From assembly GCF_002812805.1 (NCBI RefSeq), contig NZ_NMUM01000022.1, positions 62,001-126,000 on the forward strand: a DNA stretch of 64,000 bases. The letters run 5' to 3'. Position numbers and translations under genes: made by a program. Below, piece by piece: positions 38,820-46,858 of this stretch (within the stretch, counting starts at the first letter, position 1; every line of letters starts with the position of its first letter). This DNA comes from Microbacterium lacus. Lineage in GTDB: Bacteria; Actinomycetota; Actinomycetes; Actinomycetales; Microbacteriaceae. The notes under the pieces were generated by a model. The model was not told the DNA's origin and did no database searches. It worked only from the letters and a program-made list of their open reading frames with translations.

Positions 38820-39568
38820 ACCTCTTCGCCGAGACCCTGGCGTGGCTCATGAACCCCGAACGGTGGTCGGGGCCGCTCGGCATTCCGGTCGCCATCGCCC
38901 AGCACCTGGGCTTCACGTTCTTGGCGGTCCTGGTCGCGGCGGTCATCGCCATCCCCGTCGGCTGGGCGATCGGCCACACGGGTAAGGGCCGCGAAATCGC
39001 CGTCGCGATCTCGGGTGCGGCGCGCGCGATCCCGTCCTTCGGCCTGCTCGTACTGCTGGTGCTGCTCATGGGTGTCCTGCAGACGCAGGCCGCCGCCGTG
39101 ATCACGTTCGTACTGCTCGGCATCCCCTCGATCCTTGCGGGCGCCTACGCCGGCTTCGAGGCGATCGATCGTCGTGTGATCGACGCCGGCCGGGCGATGG
39201 GCATGACCGAGTGGCAGATCCTCTGGCGCATCGAGGTCCCGCTGGGTCTGCCACTGCTCGTGTCGGGCCTGCGCGCCGCAACCCTGCAGATCGTCGCAAC
39301 GGTGACGATCGCCGCCTACGTCGGCCTGGGCGGGCTCGGACTGTACATCATCCAGGGCATCAACCTGAATCGCTTCGACCAGGTGCTCGCCGGGGCGATC
39401 CTCGTCGCCGCCCTCGCGTTGGTGCTCGACGCGTTGTTCGCGATCGCCGAGCGGATGGTGGTCCCGCGCGGCGTGCTCGCCGGACGCAGCGGCGGCGCGG
39501 GCCCGGCGCGCGGCAAGCGCCGCGATCGTGCAGCACGTCGGCCATCCGTCCAAGCGTCACCCGCCTGA
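38816..39568 (+). CDS. Osmoprotectant ABC transporter permease (OpuCD-like)
   Basis: This 250-aa permease has the coupling motif region DAGRAMGMTEWQILWRIEVPLGLPLLVSG, given here as two adjacent blocks. Spans include AVAISGAARAIPSFGLLVLLV and LQIVATVTIAAYVGLGGLG. It is homologous to its upstream neighbour, as usual for the OpuCB/OpuCD pair. The tail beyond residue 225 is Arg-rich and disordered. The ATG overlaps the preceding stop in ATGA. Confidence 0.9.
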   Translation: MNLFAETLAWLMNPERWSGPLGIPVAIAQHLGFTFLAVLVAAVIAIPVGWAIGHTGKGREIAVAISGAARAIPSFGLLVLLVLLMGVLQTQAAAVITFVLLGIPSILAGAYAGFEAIDRRVIDAGRAMGMTEWQILWRIEVPLGLPLLVSGLRAATLQIVATVTIAAYVGLGGLGLYIIQGINLNRFDQVLAGAILVAALALVLDALFAIAERMVVPRGVLAGRSGGAGPARGKRRDRAARRPSVQASPA

Positions 39569-39645
39569 ACGTCCCGCCTGAATACCCGGCCCCCAGACCC
39601 GCACCGTTCCATCACCGTCCCACCCACAGAGAGAAGAACAGCACC

Positions 39646-40554
39646 ATGAACACAGCGAAAAAGAGGTTTGCCATCGGCGCGCTCGCGGCGATAGCGGCGC
39701 TCGTGCTCGCGGGTTGCTCCTCCAGCAACCCGCTCGAAGAGGAATCCGCCGCTGGCGAGGTGTCGAGCGACACGATCGTCATCGGCTCGCAGGCGTACTA
39801 CTCGAACGAGATCATCGCCGAGATCTATGCCCAGGCTCTCGAAGGCGCCGGGTTCGATGTCGAGCGCCAGTTCAACATCGGTCAGCGTGACGCCTACATG
39901 CCGGAGATCGAGTCGGGGGCCATCACCCTCTTCCCCGAGTACAGCGGCAACCTGCTGCAGTACTTCGACGAAGACACAGAGGCCCGCACCCCGGAGGACG
40001 TCTACGCCGCCCTCCAGGACGCGCTGCCCGAGAACCTCGCGGTGCTCGACCAGGCCGAGGCGAGCGACCAGGACTCGTACACCGTGACCGCGGCGTTCGC
40101 CGACGAGAACGGACTGACCACGATCGCCGACCTGGCGAACGTGACCGTGCCTCTGACGTTGGGCGGCCCGCCGGAGCTCGCCGAGCGTCCGTACGGTCCG
40201 ACCGGCCTCGCCGACACCTATGGCGTCGAGGTGACGTTCTCACCCACGGGTGACACCACGGTCGAGAACCTGGTCGCCGGCACCGTCAACGTCGCGAACG
40301 TCTTCACCGCCGACCCGCGCATCCAGACGCAGGACCTCGTCGTTCTCGAAGACCCCGAGGGTCTGTTCCTCGCGTCGAACGTCATCCCGGTCGTGAACGC
40401 CGACGTCGCCGACGAGATCGCCGACGTCATCAACGCCGTGAGCGCCGCGCTCACCGCCGACGCCCTGGTCGCGCTGAACGTCCAGAGCACGGAAGACGAG
40501 ATGTCCCCGGACGACATCGCGGCCGCCTTCCTCGAGGAGAACGGTCTCGTCTGA
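39646..40554 (+). CDS. Osmoprotectant-binding lipoprotein (OpuCC-like)
   Basis: This 302-aa extracellular binding protein has a lipoprotein signal, AIAALVLAGCSSS, acylated at the Cys. The mature part has IVIGSQAYYSNEIIAEIYAQ, ALEGAGFDVERQFNIG and LFPEYSGNLLQYF, which match the QAT/OpuAC family binding site with conserved Tyr and Asn-Leu. It captures betaine-type osmolytes and delivers them to the permeases. It is last in the four-gene transporter operon. The ATG follows AGAGAAGAA. Confidence 0.92.
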   Translation: MNTAKKRFAIGALAAIAALVLAGCSSSNPLEEESAAGEVSSDTIVIGSQAYYSNEIIAEIYAQALEGAGFDVERQFNIGQRDAYMPEIESGAITLFPEYSGNLLQYFDEDTEARTPEDVYAALQDALPENLAVLDQAEASDQDSYTVTAAFADENGLTTIADLANVTVPLTLGGPPELAERPYGPTGLADTYGVEVTFSPTGDTTVENLVAGTVNVANVFTADPRIQTQDLVVLEDPEGLFLASNVIPVVNADVADEIADVINAVSAALTADALVALNVQSTEDEMSPDDIAAAFLEENGLV

Positions 40555-40590
40555 GTCCTGACGTCTCCTCGCGAAGCGCCCGGTGGCCCC

Positions 40591-40623
40591 GGTCGTTGAG
40601 CGAGCGCAGCGAGACGAAACGAC
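40591..40623. repeat. Dispersed repeat GGTCGTTGAGCGAGC...
   Basis: GGTCGTTGAGCGAGCGCAGC followed by GAGACGAAACGAC. The same unit, in either orientation and with small changes, recurs at 49450-49487, 50863-50900 and 50919-50955. It can fold on itself weakly (CGTTGAGC/GACGAAACG). From memory this type is common between genes in Microbacteriaceae. Confidence 0.7.
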
Positions 40624-40655
40624 GGCCCCACAGACCCGCGTAGCCTAGATCCGAT

Positions 40656-42449
40656 ATGGCTCATCTTCTCGGGGCTGAGGCCCTGCACCTCGAATTTCCC
40701 ACCAAAGTCGTCTTCGACTCCGTCTCGCTCGGCGTCAACGAGGGCGACCGCATCGGCATCGTCGGCCGGAACGGCGACGGCAAGTCGAGCCTGCTCGCAA
40801 TGCTCGCCGGCCGCCTCGAGCCCGACGGCGGACGCGTGACCGTGCGCGGTGGTGTGCGGATCGGTGTGCTCGACCAGGGCGAGACCCTCGACGACGGCGA
40901 CACCATCGGGGGCGCCGTCATCGGCGACACCCCCGAGCACGAGTGGGCGGGCGATCCGCTTGTCCGCGATGTGGTCACGGGGTTGCTCGGCGACCTGCCC
41001 TGGGCGGCGAAGCTCGGCACTCTCTCGGGTGGTCAGCGCCGCCGGGTTGCGCTCGCGCGCCTGCTGGCGGGGGACTGGGACATCCTGGCCCTGGACGAAC
41101 CCACGAACCATTTGGATGTCGAGGCCATCGCCTGGCTCGCCGAGCACCTGAAGCGCCGGTGGTCCGCGAACTCCGGCGGGCTGCTCGTCGTGACACACGA
41201 CCGGTGGTTCCTGGACGAGGTCTGCAACACCACCTGGGAGGTCCACGACCGCATCGTCGACCCCTTCGAGGGCGGTTACGCCGCATACATCCTGCAGCGG
41301 GTCGAGCGAGACAGGCAGGCGGCGACGATCGAGGCGCGCCGGCAGAACCTCGCGCGCAAAGAGCTCGCGTGGCTGCGCCGTGGGGCGCCCGCGCGCTCCA
41401 CCAAGCCCAAGTTCCGCATCGACGCCGCCAACGAACTCATCGCCGACGTGCCTGAGATCCGCGACCGGGTCTCGTTGCAGTCGCTCGCGGTGACGCGGCT
41501 CGGCAAGGACGTCGTCGACCTGCTCGATGTATCCGTCTCTTACGACGGCGTGCCGGTGCTGAACGACGTCGAATGGCGCATCGCGCCTGGCGAGCGCACC
41601 GGAATCCTCGGGGTGAACGGCGCCGGCAAGTCGACGCTGCTCGGCCTCGTCGCCGGGACTCTCGAGCCGACCACCGGTCGGGTGAAGCGCGGGAAGACCG
41701 TGAAGGTCGCGACCCTCACCCAGCAGATGGACTCGCTCGAGCCCCACCTCGGTGATCCCGTCCGGGTCGTGATCTCGGGCCTGCGCACCAGCTACACGAT
41801 CGGCACGGGGTCCAAGGCGCAGGACCTCACACCGGGTCAACTGCTCGAGCGCATGGGCTTCGCATCCGAGCAGCTCTCGACGCCGGTGAAGGACCTCTCG
41901 GGTGGACAGAAGCGCCGCCTGCAGCTGCTGCTCATCCTGCTCGACCAGCCGAACGTGTTGATCCTCGACGAACCCACGAACGACCTCGACACCGACATGC
42001 TCGCGGCGATCGAAGACCTGCTCGACTCGTGGGCCGGCACGCTCATCGTCGTGAGCCACGACCGGTACTTCCTCGAGCGCGTCACGGATCAGCAGTACGC
42101 GATCCTCGACACGCGTCTGCGCCACCTGCCGGGCGGTGTCGAGGAGTACCTGCGTCGTCGCCGCGAGCAGCAGAAGGCCGGCGGAAGCCAGACGTCCGCC
42201 GCCGTCGGTGCCAAGGCCGCGGGACTCAGCGGGGGCGACTTGCGCACGGCGCAAAAGGAACTGGCCTCGATCGAGCGTCGGATCGCGAAGGTCGATGCCG
42301 AGATCACGGCGAAACGCACGGCCCTCGCCGACCACGATCAGGCGGACTTCGTCGGCCTCGGCGCGAAGATGGCGGCGATCGGGCAGCTCGAGAGCGAGAA
42401 CGTCAGTCTCGAGGAGCGTTGGCTCGAGCTGTCGGAACAGCTCGAGTAG
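40656..42449 (+). CDS. ABC-F family ATP-binding protein (two nucleotide-binding domains)
   Basis: This 597-aa protein has two ABC ATPase domains and no membrane part. The first has Walker A GRNGDGKSS, signature LSGGQRRRVA and Walker B ILALDEPTNHLD. The second has GVNGAGKST, LSGGQKRRLQ and VLILDEPTNDLD. Between them lies a charged linker (about residues 240-290) that in ABC-F proteins reaches the ribosomal tRNA site. The C-terminal ~90 residues form a Glu/Lys-rich coiled coil. The Uup/EttA group acts on ribosomes or DNA, and some members give antibiotic protection; which applies here is undecided. Confidence 0.92.
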   Translation: MAHLLGAEALHLEFPTKVVFDSVSLGVNEGDRIGIVGRNGDGKSSLLAMLAGRLEPDGGRVTVRGGVRIGVLDQGETLDDGDTIGGAVIGDTPEHEWAGDPLVRDVVTGLLGDLPWAAKLGTLSGGQRRRVALARLLAGDWDILALDEPTNHLDVEAIAWLAEHLKRRWSANSGGLLVVTHDRWFLDEVCNTTWEVHDRIVDPFEGGYAAYILQRVERDRQAATIEARRQNLARKELAWLRRGAPARSTKPKFRIDAANELIADVPEIRDRVSLQSLAVTRLGKDVVDLLDVSVSYDGVPVLNDVEWRIAPGERTGILGVNGAGKSTLLGLVAGTLEPTTGRVKRGKTVKVATLTQQMDSLEPHLGDPVRVVISGLRTSYTIGTGSKAQDLTPGQLLERMGFASEQLSTPVKDLSGGQKRRLQLLLILLDQPNVLILDEPTNDLDTDMLAAIEDLLDSWAGTLIVVSHDRYFLERVTDQQYAILDTRLRHLPGGVEEYLRRRREQQKAGGSQTSAAVGAKAAGLSGGDLRTAQKELASIERRIAKVDAEITAKRTALADHDQADFVGLGAKMAAIGQLESENVSLEERWLELSEQLE

Positions 42450-42494
42450 TCGGGTCGCCAGCTCCCGCACCTGCGCCGCGTACGGTGTGGCGCG

Positions 42495-43001
42495 TCAGTG
42501 GACGGCGTAGTTCAGGATCATGATCGCGAAGCCGAGGACGGCCGTGCCGATGGCGCCGACGATCCGTACGAAGCGCCCGGCGCCGCGGCGCGCATAGGCC
42601 GAGTAGCCGAGCACGCCGAGCACGAGGGTGGCGACGAGCAGAGCGAGGCTCACCGAGTCATCCGCATCCATATGCGTCGTCGCCCCGGCGATCAAGACCA
42701 GCGTCGACGGGATCGCGGCGTACAGCATCCCCGCGGATTCCCGCACCCCGCCCTCGAGCGCGTTCCAGAAGCCGTGGTCGCCGTGGTCGCTCAAGGTGTG
42801 GGCGAACACGTGCGCGATGAAGAAGATGATCAGCGAGATGAACGAAACGATCAGCACCTCGAGGCTGTCGGTTGATTCGTCGGAGACACCGGCGATGAGT
42901 GCCGAGTAAAGGATCAGGCCGTAGACGGCCGAGGGGCCGCCGAAGACCCGGCGCAGCCAGCCGCGAAAGCCGGCCGGGCTCGAATCGGTCGCGTTCGTCA
43001 T
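42495..43001 (-). CDS. Small multi-span membrane protein of unknown function
   Basis: This 168-aa protein has four clear hydrophobic segments: AVYGLILYSALIAGV, EVLIVSFISLIIFFIAHVFAH, ESAGMLYAAIPSTLVLIAG, and a C-terminal stretch IVGAIGTAVLGFAIMILNYAV. A His/Asp-rich loop, HTLSDHGDHGFWNAL, might bind metal. I do not recognise the family. The ATG at 43001 has GAGAGGGTGAC upstream. It lies 70 bases downstream of a MarR gene on the same strand and may be that regulator's target. Confidence 0.72.
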   Translation of the reverse strand: MTNATDSSPAGFRGWLRRVFGGPSAVYGLILYSALIAGVSDESTDSLEVLIVSFISLIIFFIAHVFAHTLSDHGDHGFWNALEGGVRESAGMLYAAIPSTLVLIAGATTHMDADDSVSLALLVATLVLGVLGYSAYARRGAGRFVRIVGAIGTAVLGFAIMILNYAVH

Positions 43002-43071
43002 GTCACCCTCTCGTCGGTGCTGTTCGTGGGCAGTGTTCGTTGGCGATGTTCGTTGGCAACGCCGGAGTCGT

Positions 43072-43572
43072 TCATTCGGCGTCGAAACCCAGGCTGAGCT
43101 TGCGCAGCAACCCCGCGAGTCTCTCGCGGTCGGAGCGCGAAAGTTCAGAGAGCAGGTGCGATTCGGCATCGACCAGGCGCGTGATTGCGGCGTCGACGCG
43201 CGTCCGGCCCTCGTCGGTGAGGGTCACCAGGATGCTTCGCCCATCGCCCGGGTCTGCCTCGCGCCGCACGAGTCGGCGCCCGACGAGCCGGTCGATGCGG
43301 TTGGTCATGGTGCCGCTCGAAACGAGTGTCTGCTGCAGGAGCTGCTTCGGGCTGAGCTGGAACGGCTCGCCCGCGCGGCGCAGCGCGGACAACACATCCC
43401 ACTCCCACGAGACGAGCTCGCTGCGCCCGAACGCGGCACGGCGTGCGCGGTCGAGGTGTCGCGAAAGTCGATCGACGCGGGAGAGCACCTCGAGCGGCGA
43501 GAAATCGAGGTCCGGACGCTGCGCGGTCCACGCGGCGACGATCCGGTCGACTTCGTCGCTCTCGCGTGGCAT
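43072..43572 (-). CDS. MarR family transcriptional regulator
   Basis: This 166-aa regulator has SWEWDVLSALRRAGEPFQLS, then SPKQLLQQTLVSSGTMTNRIDRLVGRRLVRR read as helix-turn-helix. The wing DPGDGRSILVTLTDEG is characteristic of MarR. Dimerisation helices lie at both ends. The ATG at 43572 has GATGGGGGGG upstream, while the longer in-frame start at 43620 would read through a perfect 21-bp hairpin and is rejected. It is probably first in an operon with the membrane protein. Confidence 0.88.
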   Translation of the reverse strand: MPRESDEVDRIVAAWTAQRPDLDFSPLEVLSRVDRLSRHLDRARRAAFGRSELVSWEWDVLSALRRAGEPFQLSPKQLLQQTLVSSGTMTNRIDRLVGRRLVRREADPGDGRSILVTLTDEGRTRVDAAITRLVDAESHLLSELSRSDRERLAGLLRKLSLGFDAE

Positions 43573-43587
43573 CCCCCCATCATCGCG

Positions 43588-43641
43588 GATGTCCCGACTT
43601 TTCACCCCAAGCGGCGCCATGGGGTGAAAAGTCGGGACATC
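43588..43641. repeat. Perfect 21-bp inverted repeat between marR and tRNA-Gln
   Basis: GATGTCCCGACTTTTCACCC plus C (43588-43608) is exactly complementary to 43621-43641, around the 12-base loop AAGCGGCGCCAT. The loop itself contains GGCGCC. It begins 16 bases upstream of the marR start. Related GTCCC-headed hairpins occur at 57231 and 58308. Confidence 0.85.
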
Positions 43642-43717
43642 GAGGAGAGGGGCCGCGAGCGGGAGTGCGTCACGCCCCGCTCTGGCAGACTTGAGGGGCG
43701 GCCCGTGGTGGCCGCGG

Positions 43718-43789
43718 TCCGCCGTGGTGTAACGGCAGCACGACAGCCTTTGGAGCTGTTAGGTCTAGGTTCGAATCCTGGCGGCGGAG
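43718..43789 (+). tRNA. trnQ: tRNA-Gln (anticodon TTG)
   Basis: The 72-base gene folds as a tRNA. The acceptor arm is TCCGCCG (43718-43724) with CGGCGGA (43782-43788), discriminator G at 43789. The anticodon loop CTTTGGA gives TTG, reading CAA glutamine codons. The T-arm has GGTTCGAATCC. CCA is not encoded. The very next base but one starts the glmU coding sequence, so the RNA 3' end and the mRNA 5' end are made by the same cut. Confidence 0.96.
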
Positions 43790-43790
43790 C

Positions 43791-45233
43791 ATGACTGATC
43801 AGAATCTCGCCATCGTCGTCCTCGCCGCGGGTCAGGGCACACGGATGAGGTCGCGAACGCCGAAGGTTCTGCACCGGATCGGCGGCAGGTCTCTCCTGCA
43901 ACACGTGCTCGACACGGCAGGGACGCTCGACCCCGATCGGCTGCTCGTGGTCGTGCGTCACGAACGTGATCTGATCGCGGACGCGGTGCAGGATGTCGCA
44001 CCCGAGGCGGTCGTCGTCGATCAGGACGAGATCCCGGGCACCGGTCGCGCCGTGCAGGTCGCGCTCGAGCAGCTGACGGAGTTCGGCGGAGACATCCTGA
44101 TCCTGAGCGCGGACGTGCCCTTGCTCGACGGGGAGACCCTTGCGGAACTGGTCGCCGGGCACCGCGCGGCGGAGGCTGCGGTCACCCTGCTGAGTGCGCG
44201 CGTCGATGACCCGACCGGGTATGGGCGCGTCATTCGCTCGGGCGACGGCGGTGTCGTCGGCATCGTCGAGCAGCGGGATGCCTCGCCCGAGGAGCGTGCG
44301 ATCGCGGAGATCAACGCCGGGGTCTACATCTTCCAGTCGGCGCCGCTCCGGCGCGAGATCGGTGCCCTCGGTGACGACAATGCGCAGGGCGAGCGGTACC
44401 TGACGGATGTTGTCGCACTGTTCCACACCGCAGGCATGACGATCGGCGCGACGCTCGCGCCCGACCCGACCGCCGCGCTCGGCATCAACGACCGCGTACA
44501 GCTGGCGGCGGCGGCGGCCGAGCTCAATGCCCGCACGGTTCGCCGCTGGCAGCTCGAGGGCGTCACCGTGCAGGACCCCGCGACGACGTGGATCGATGTG
44601 ACCGCGTCGCTCGCGCCCGACGTGACGGTGCTGCCGAACACCCACATCCTGCGTGCCACGAGCATCGCGGAGGGCGCCATCGTCGGCCCCGACACGAGCC
44701 TCGTCGACTGCGAGGTGGGCGAGGACGCCACGGTCACGCGCACCGATGCGACGCTCGCGGTGATCGGCGCCCGCGCGACGGTCGGACCGTTCGCGTACCT
44801 GCGTCCCGGGACGTACCTCGGCTCGCGTGGCAAGATCGGCACCTTCGTGGAGACGAAGAACGCGCGTATCGGGAACGGCAGCAAGGTTCCGCACCTGTCG
44901 TACCTCGGTGATGCCGAGGTCGGGGTGGGCGCGAACGTCGGCGCCGGCACGATCATCGCGAACTACGACGGGGTCGAGAAGCACCGCACCGAGGTGGGCG
45001 ACCACGTCCGCACCGGGGCGCACAACGTGTTCGTCGCGCCGGTTAGGATCGGTGATGGGGCCTATACCGGTGCCGGTACGGTCGTGCGGAAGGATGTTCC
45101 GCCGGGCGCGCTCGCACTCACCGTGGCCTCGCAACGCAACGTCGAGGGCTGGGTCGCACGCAACCGACCTGGCACTGCAGCGGCTCAGGCCGCAGAGAAG
45201 GCCCCCAATGGCTCGCAAGAAGAAGACGGTTGA
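43791..45233 (+). CDS. glmU: Bifunctional UDP-N-acetylglucosamine pyrophosphorylase / glucosamine-1-phosphate N-acetyltransferase
   Basis: This 480-aa enzyme makes UDP-GlcNAc for peptidoglycan. The N-terminal uridyltransferase domain has VVLAAGQGTRMRSRTPKVLH and IPGTGRAVQVALEQL. The C-terminal left-handed beta-helix acetyltransferase has GSRGKIGTFVETKNARIG, NYDGVEKHRTEVGDHV and VFVAPVRIGDGAYTGAG. The ATG at 43791 is one base after the tRNA-Gln discriminator. A GGCGGAG sequence inside the tRNA acceptor could serve as ribosome site only on unprocessed RNA. The gene overlaps prs by 26 bases. Confidence 0.96.
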   Translation: MTDQNLAIVVLAAGQGTRMRSRTPKVLHRIGGRSLLQHVLDTAGTLDPDRLLVVVRHERDLIADAVQDVAPEAVVVDQDEIPGTGRAVQVALEQLTEFGGDILILSADVPLLDGETLAELVAGHRAAEAAVTLLSARVDDPTGYGRVIRSGDGGVVGIVEQRDASPEERAIAEINAGVYIFQSAPLRREIGALGDDNAQGERYLTDVVALFHTAGMTIGATLAPDPTAALGINDRVQLAAAAAELNARTVRRWQLEGVTVQDPATTWIDVTASLAPDVTVLPNTHILRATSIAEGAIVGPDTSLVDCEVGEDATVTRTDATLAVIGARATVGPFAYLRPGTYLGSRGKIGTFVETKNARIGNGSKVPHLSYLGDAEVGVGANVGAGTIIANYDGVEKHRTEVGDHVRTGAHNVFVAPVRIGDGAYTGAGTVVRKDVPPGALALTVASQRNVEGWVARNRPGTAAAQAAEKAPNGSQEEDG

Positions 45234-46242
45234 CCTCGATCGAGACCTGGACATCGCGCCCGGACTCGTCGCCAAGACGAAGAAGCGGCTGGTCGTCGTC
45301 TCGGGACGCTCCGCTCCCGCTCTCGCCGACGAGGTAGCCGAAGCGCTGGGCATCCAGCTGGCACCGACCGAGCACCGTACCTTCGCGAGTGGCGAGATCT
45401 ACACCCGCTTCGAGGTCTCGATCCGCGGGTGCGATGTCTTCGTCATCCAGTCGTTCGGTCACCCGGTCAACGAGTGGCTCATGGAGCTGCTCATCATGCT
45501 CGATGCCCTGAAGCGTGCATCCGCGAAGCGCATCACCGTCGTCGCTCCGTACTACCCCTACTCCCGTCAGGACAAGAAGGGCCGGGGACGCGAGCCCATC
45601 AGTGCGCGCCTCGTCGCCGACCTGTTGCGCACCGCCGGAGCCGACCGCGTCATGAGCGTCGACCTGCACGCCGCGCAGATCCAGGGCTTCTTCGACGGAC
45701 CCGTCGACCACCTCTTCGCCAAGCCCGTCCTGCTGGAGTACTTCCAGCGGACGCTCTCGCAGGCCGACCGCTCCAAGCTGACGGTCGTCTCTCCCGACAT
45801 GGGCCGCGTCCGCGTTGCCGACACCTGGTCGGACAGCCTGGGTGCGCCGCTGGCGATCATCCACAAGCGTCGCGACCCGAAGGTCGCCAACAAGGTCACG
45901 GTGCACGAGATCGTCGGTGATGTCGAGGGACGCGTCTGCCTGATCGTCGACGACATGATCGACACCGGTGGCACGATCGTGAAGGCCGCCCAGGCGCTCA
46001 AGGCCGCGGGCGCCGAGCGCGTCATCGTCGCCGCGACCCACGCGGTCTTCAGCGATCCGGCATCCGAGCGCCTGCAGGACGTCTCGATCGACGAGGTCGT
46101 CGTCACCGACACGATCCCGCTGTCCGAGAGCCGTCGCTTCCCGGGCCTGACGATCCTCCCGATCGCGCCGATGCTGGCCCGCGCCATCCACGAGGTCTTC
46201 GAGGACGGCTCTGTCACGAGCATGTTCGACGGCGCGGCCTGA
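45208..46242 (+). CDS. prs: Ribose-phosphate pyrophosphokinase
   Basis: This 344-aa enzyme makes PRPP from ribose 5-phosphate and ATP, for nucleotides, His and Trp. It has LVVVSGRSAPALADEVAEAL, FASGEIYTRFEVSIRG, APYYPYSRQDKKGRGREPIS (catalytic flexible loop) and LIVDDMIDTGGTIVKAA (PRPP-binding loop). The N-terminus carries about 20 extra Lys/Asp-rich residues before the core. It starts within the last codons of glmU; glmU-prs is a conserved actinobacterial pair. Confidence 0.96.
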   Translation: MARKKKTVDLDRDLDIAPGLVAKTKKRLVVVSGRSAPALADEVAEALGIQLAPTEHRTFASGEIYTRFEVSIRGCDVFVIQSFGHPVNEWLMELLIMLDALKRASAKRITVVAPYYPYSRQDKKGRGREPISARLVADLLRTAGADRVMSVDLHAAQIQGFFDGPVDHLFAKPVLLEYFQRTLSQADRSKLTVVSPDMGRVRVADTWSDSLGAPLAIIHKRRDPKVANKVTVHEIVGDVEGRVCLIVDDMIDTGGTIVKAAQALKAAGAERVIVAATHAVFSDPASERLQDVSIDEVVVTDTIPLSESRRFPGLTILPIAPMLARAIHEVFEDGSVTSMFDGAA

Positions 46243-46282
46243 GCTACTCGCTCGGGACTGATTCACGCTCAAAGATTCTTCA

Positions 46283-46302
46283 TAGGATCCTCAAGGAGGA
46301 TC
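46283..46302 (+). promoter_or_regulatory. Promoter -10 box and overlapping palindrome of the flavin redox operon
   Basis: A TAGGAT -10-like box (46283-46288) runs into the perfect palindrome GATCCTC-AAG-GAGGATC (46286-46302), 69 bases before the first ATG. A possible -35 (TTCACG at 46262-46267) is poorly spaced. The palindrome is positioned to act as a repressor site at the transcription start. Confidence 0.5.
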
Positions 46303-46370
46303 GGAGAAACGGCGCTCTACGCTCGGGATCACCGGCACAGAACGCCGGCCCATCCCCGAAGGAGCCCCTG

Positions 46371-46856
46371 ATGATCCGCGACACCTTCGCCCCTCGCCCG
46401 CTTCGTATCAGCGCCGCACTGATCGGTGTCGCCGGAACGTTGACGCTCGCCGGATGCAGCACTGCCGCAGCCGACACGACGGATGCCGCGAGCACCGAGG
46501 CCTCATCGTCCACCGAGTCGTCGACCGACACCTCGACGGGGACCGACGCCTCGGGCGCCGCATACGTCGACGGCACCTACACGGCGACGGGCTCATATCA
46601 GACCCCCGAATCGGTCGAGAAGATCGAGGTCACGATCACGCTCGCGGACGACATCATCACCGCGGTCGAGGTCTCGGGCGACCCGCAGGCATCCGAATCC
46701 GAGCGGTACCAGTCCGAGTTCATCGGCGGAATCGACGACGAGGTCGTGGGTCAGAACATCGACGACATCTCGGTCGATCGGGTCGCCGGGTCATCGCTCA
46801 CGAGCGGCGGCTTCAACGACGCGATCGACGCGATCAAGGACGAAGCGGCGGCCTGA
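46371..46856 (+). CDS. FMN-binding domain lipoprotein
   Basis: This 161-aa protein has a lipoprotein signal with LTLAGC (acylated C29). A 35-residue Thr/Ser/Asp linker follows, then an FMN-binding domain (about 65-161): YVDGTYTATGSYQTPESVE and VEKIEVTITLADDIITAVEV in adjacent blocks, ending DRVAGSSLTSGGFNDAID. The final motif corresponds to the ApbE flavinylation motif DxxSGA(T/S), here D136-RV-AGSS with S142 at the acceptor position. It should sit outside the membrane carrying covalent FMN as an electron carrier. The stop is 2 bases before apbE. The ATG has GAAGGAG upstream. Confidence 0.88.
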   Translation: MIRDTFAPRPLRISAALIGVAGTLTLAGCSTAAADTTDAASTEASSSTESSTDTSTGTDASGAAYVDGTYTATGSYQTPESVEKIEVTITLADDIITAVEVSGDPQASESERYQSEFIGGIDDEVVGQNIDDISVDRVAGSSLTSGGFNDAIDAIKDEAAA

Positions 46857-46858
46857 CC

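Noticed and set aside
40218..42470. 750-aa open frame on the minus strand across the ABC-F gene
   Set aside because: Shadow of the ABC-F gene, which has two complete ATPase domains in the other strand.
42495..43169. Longer form of the 168-aa membrane protein starting at 43169
   Set aside because: It would overlap the marR coding sequence by about 100 bases; the ATG at 43001 has a good ribosome site.
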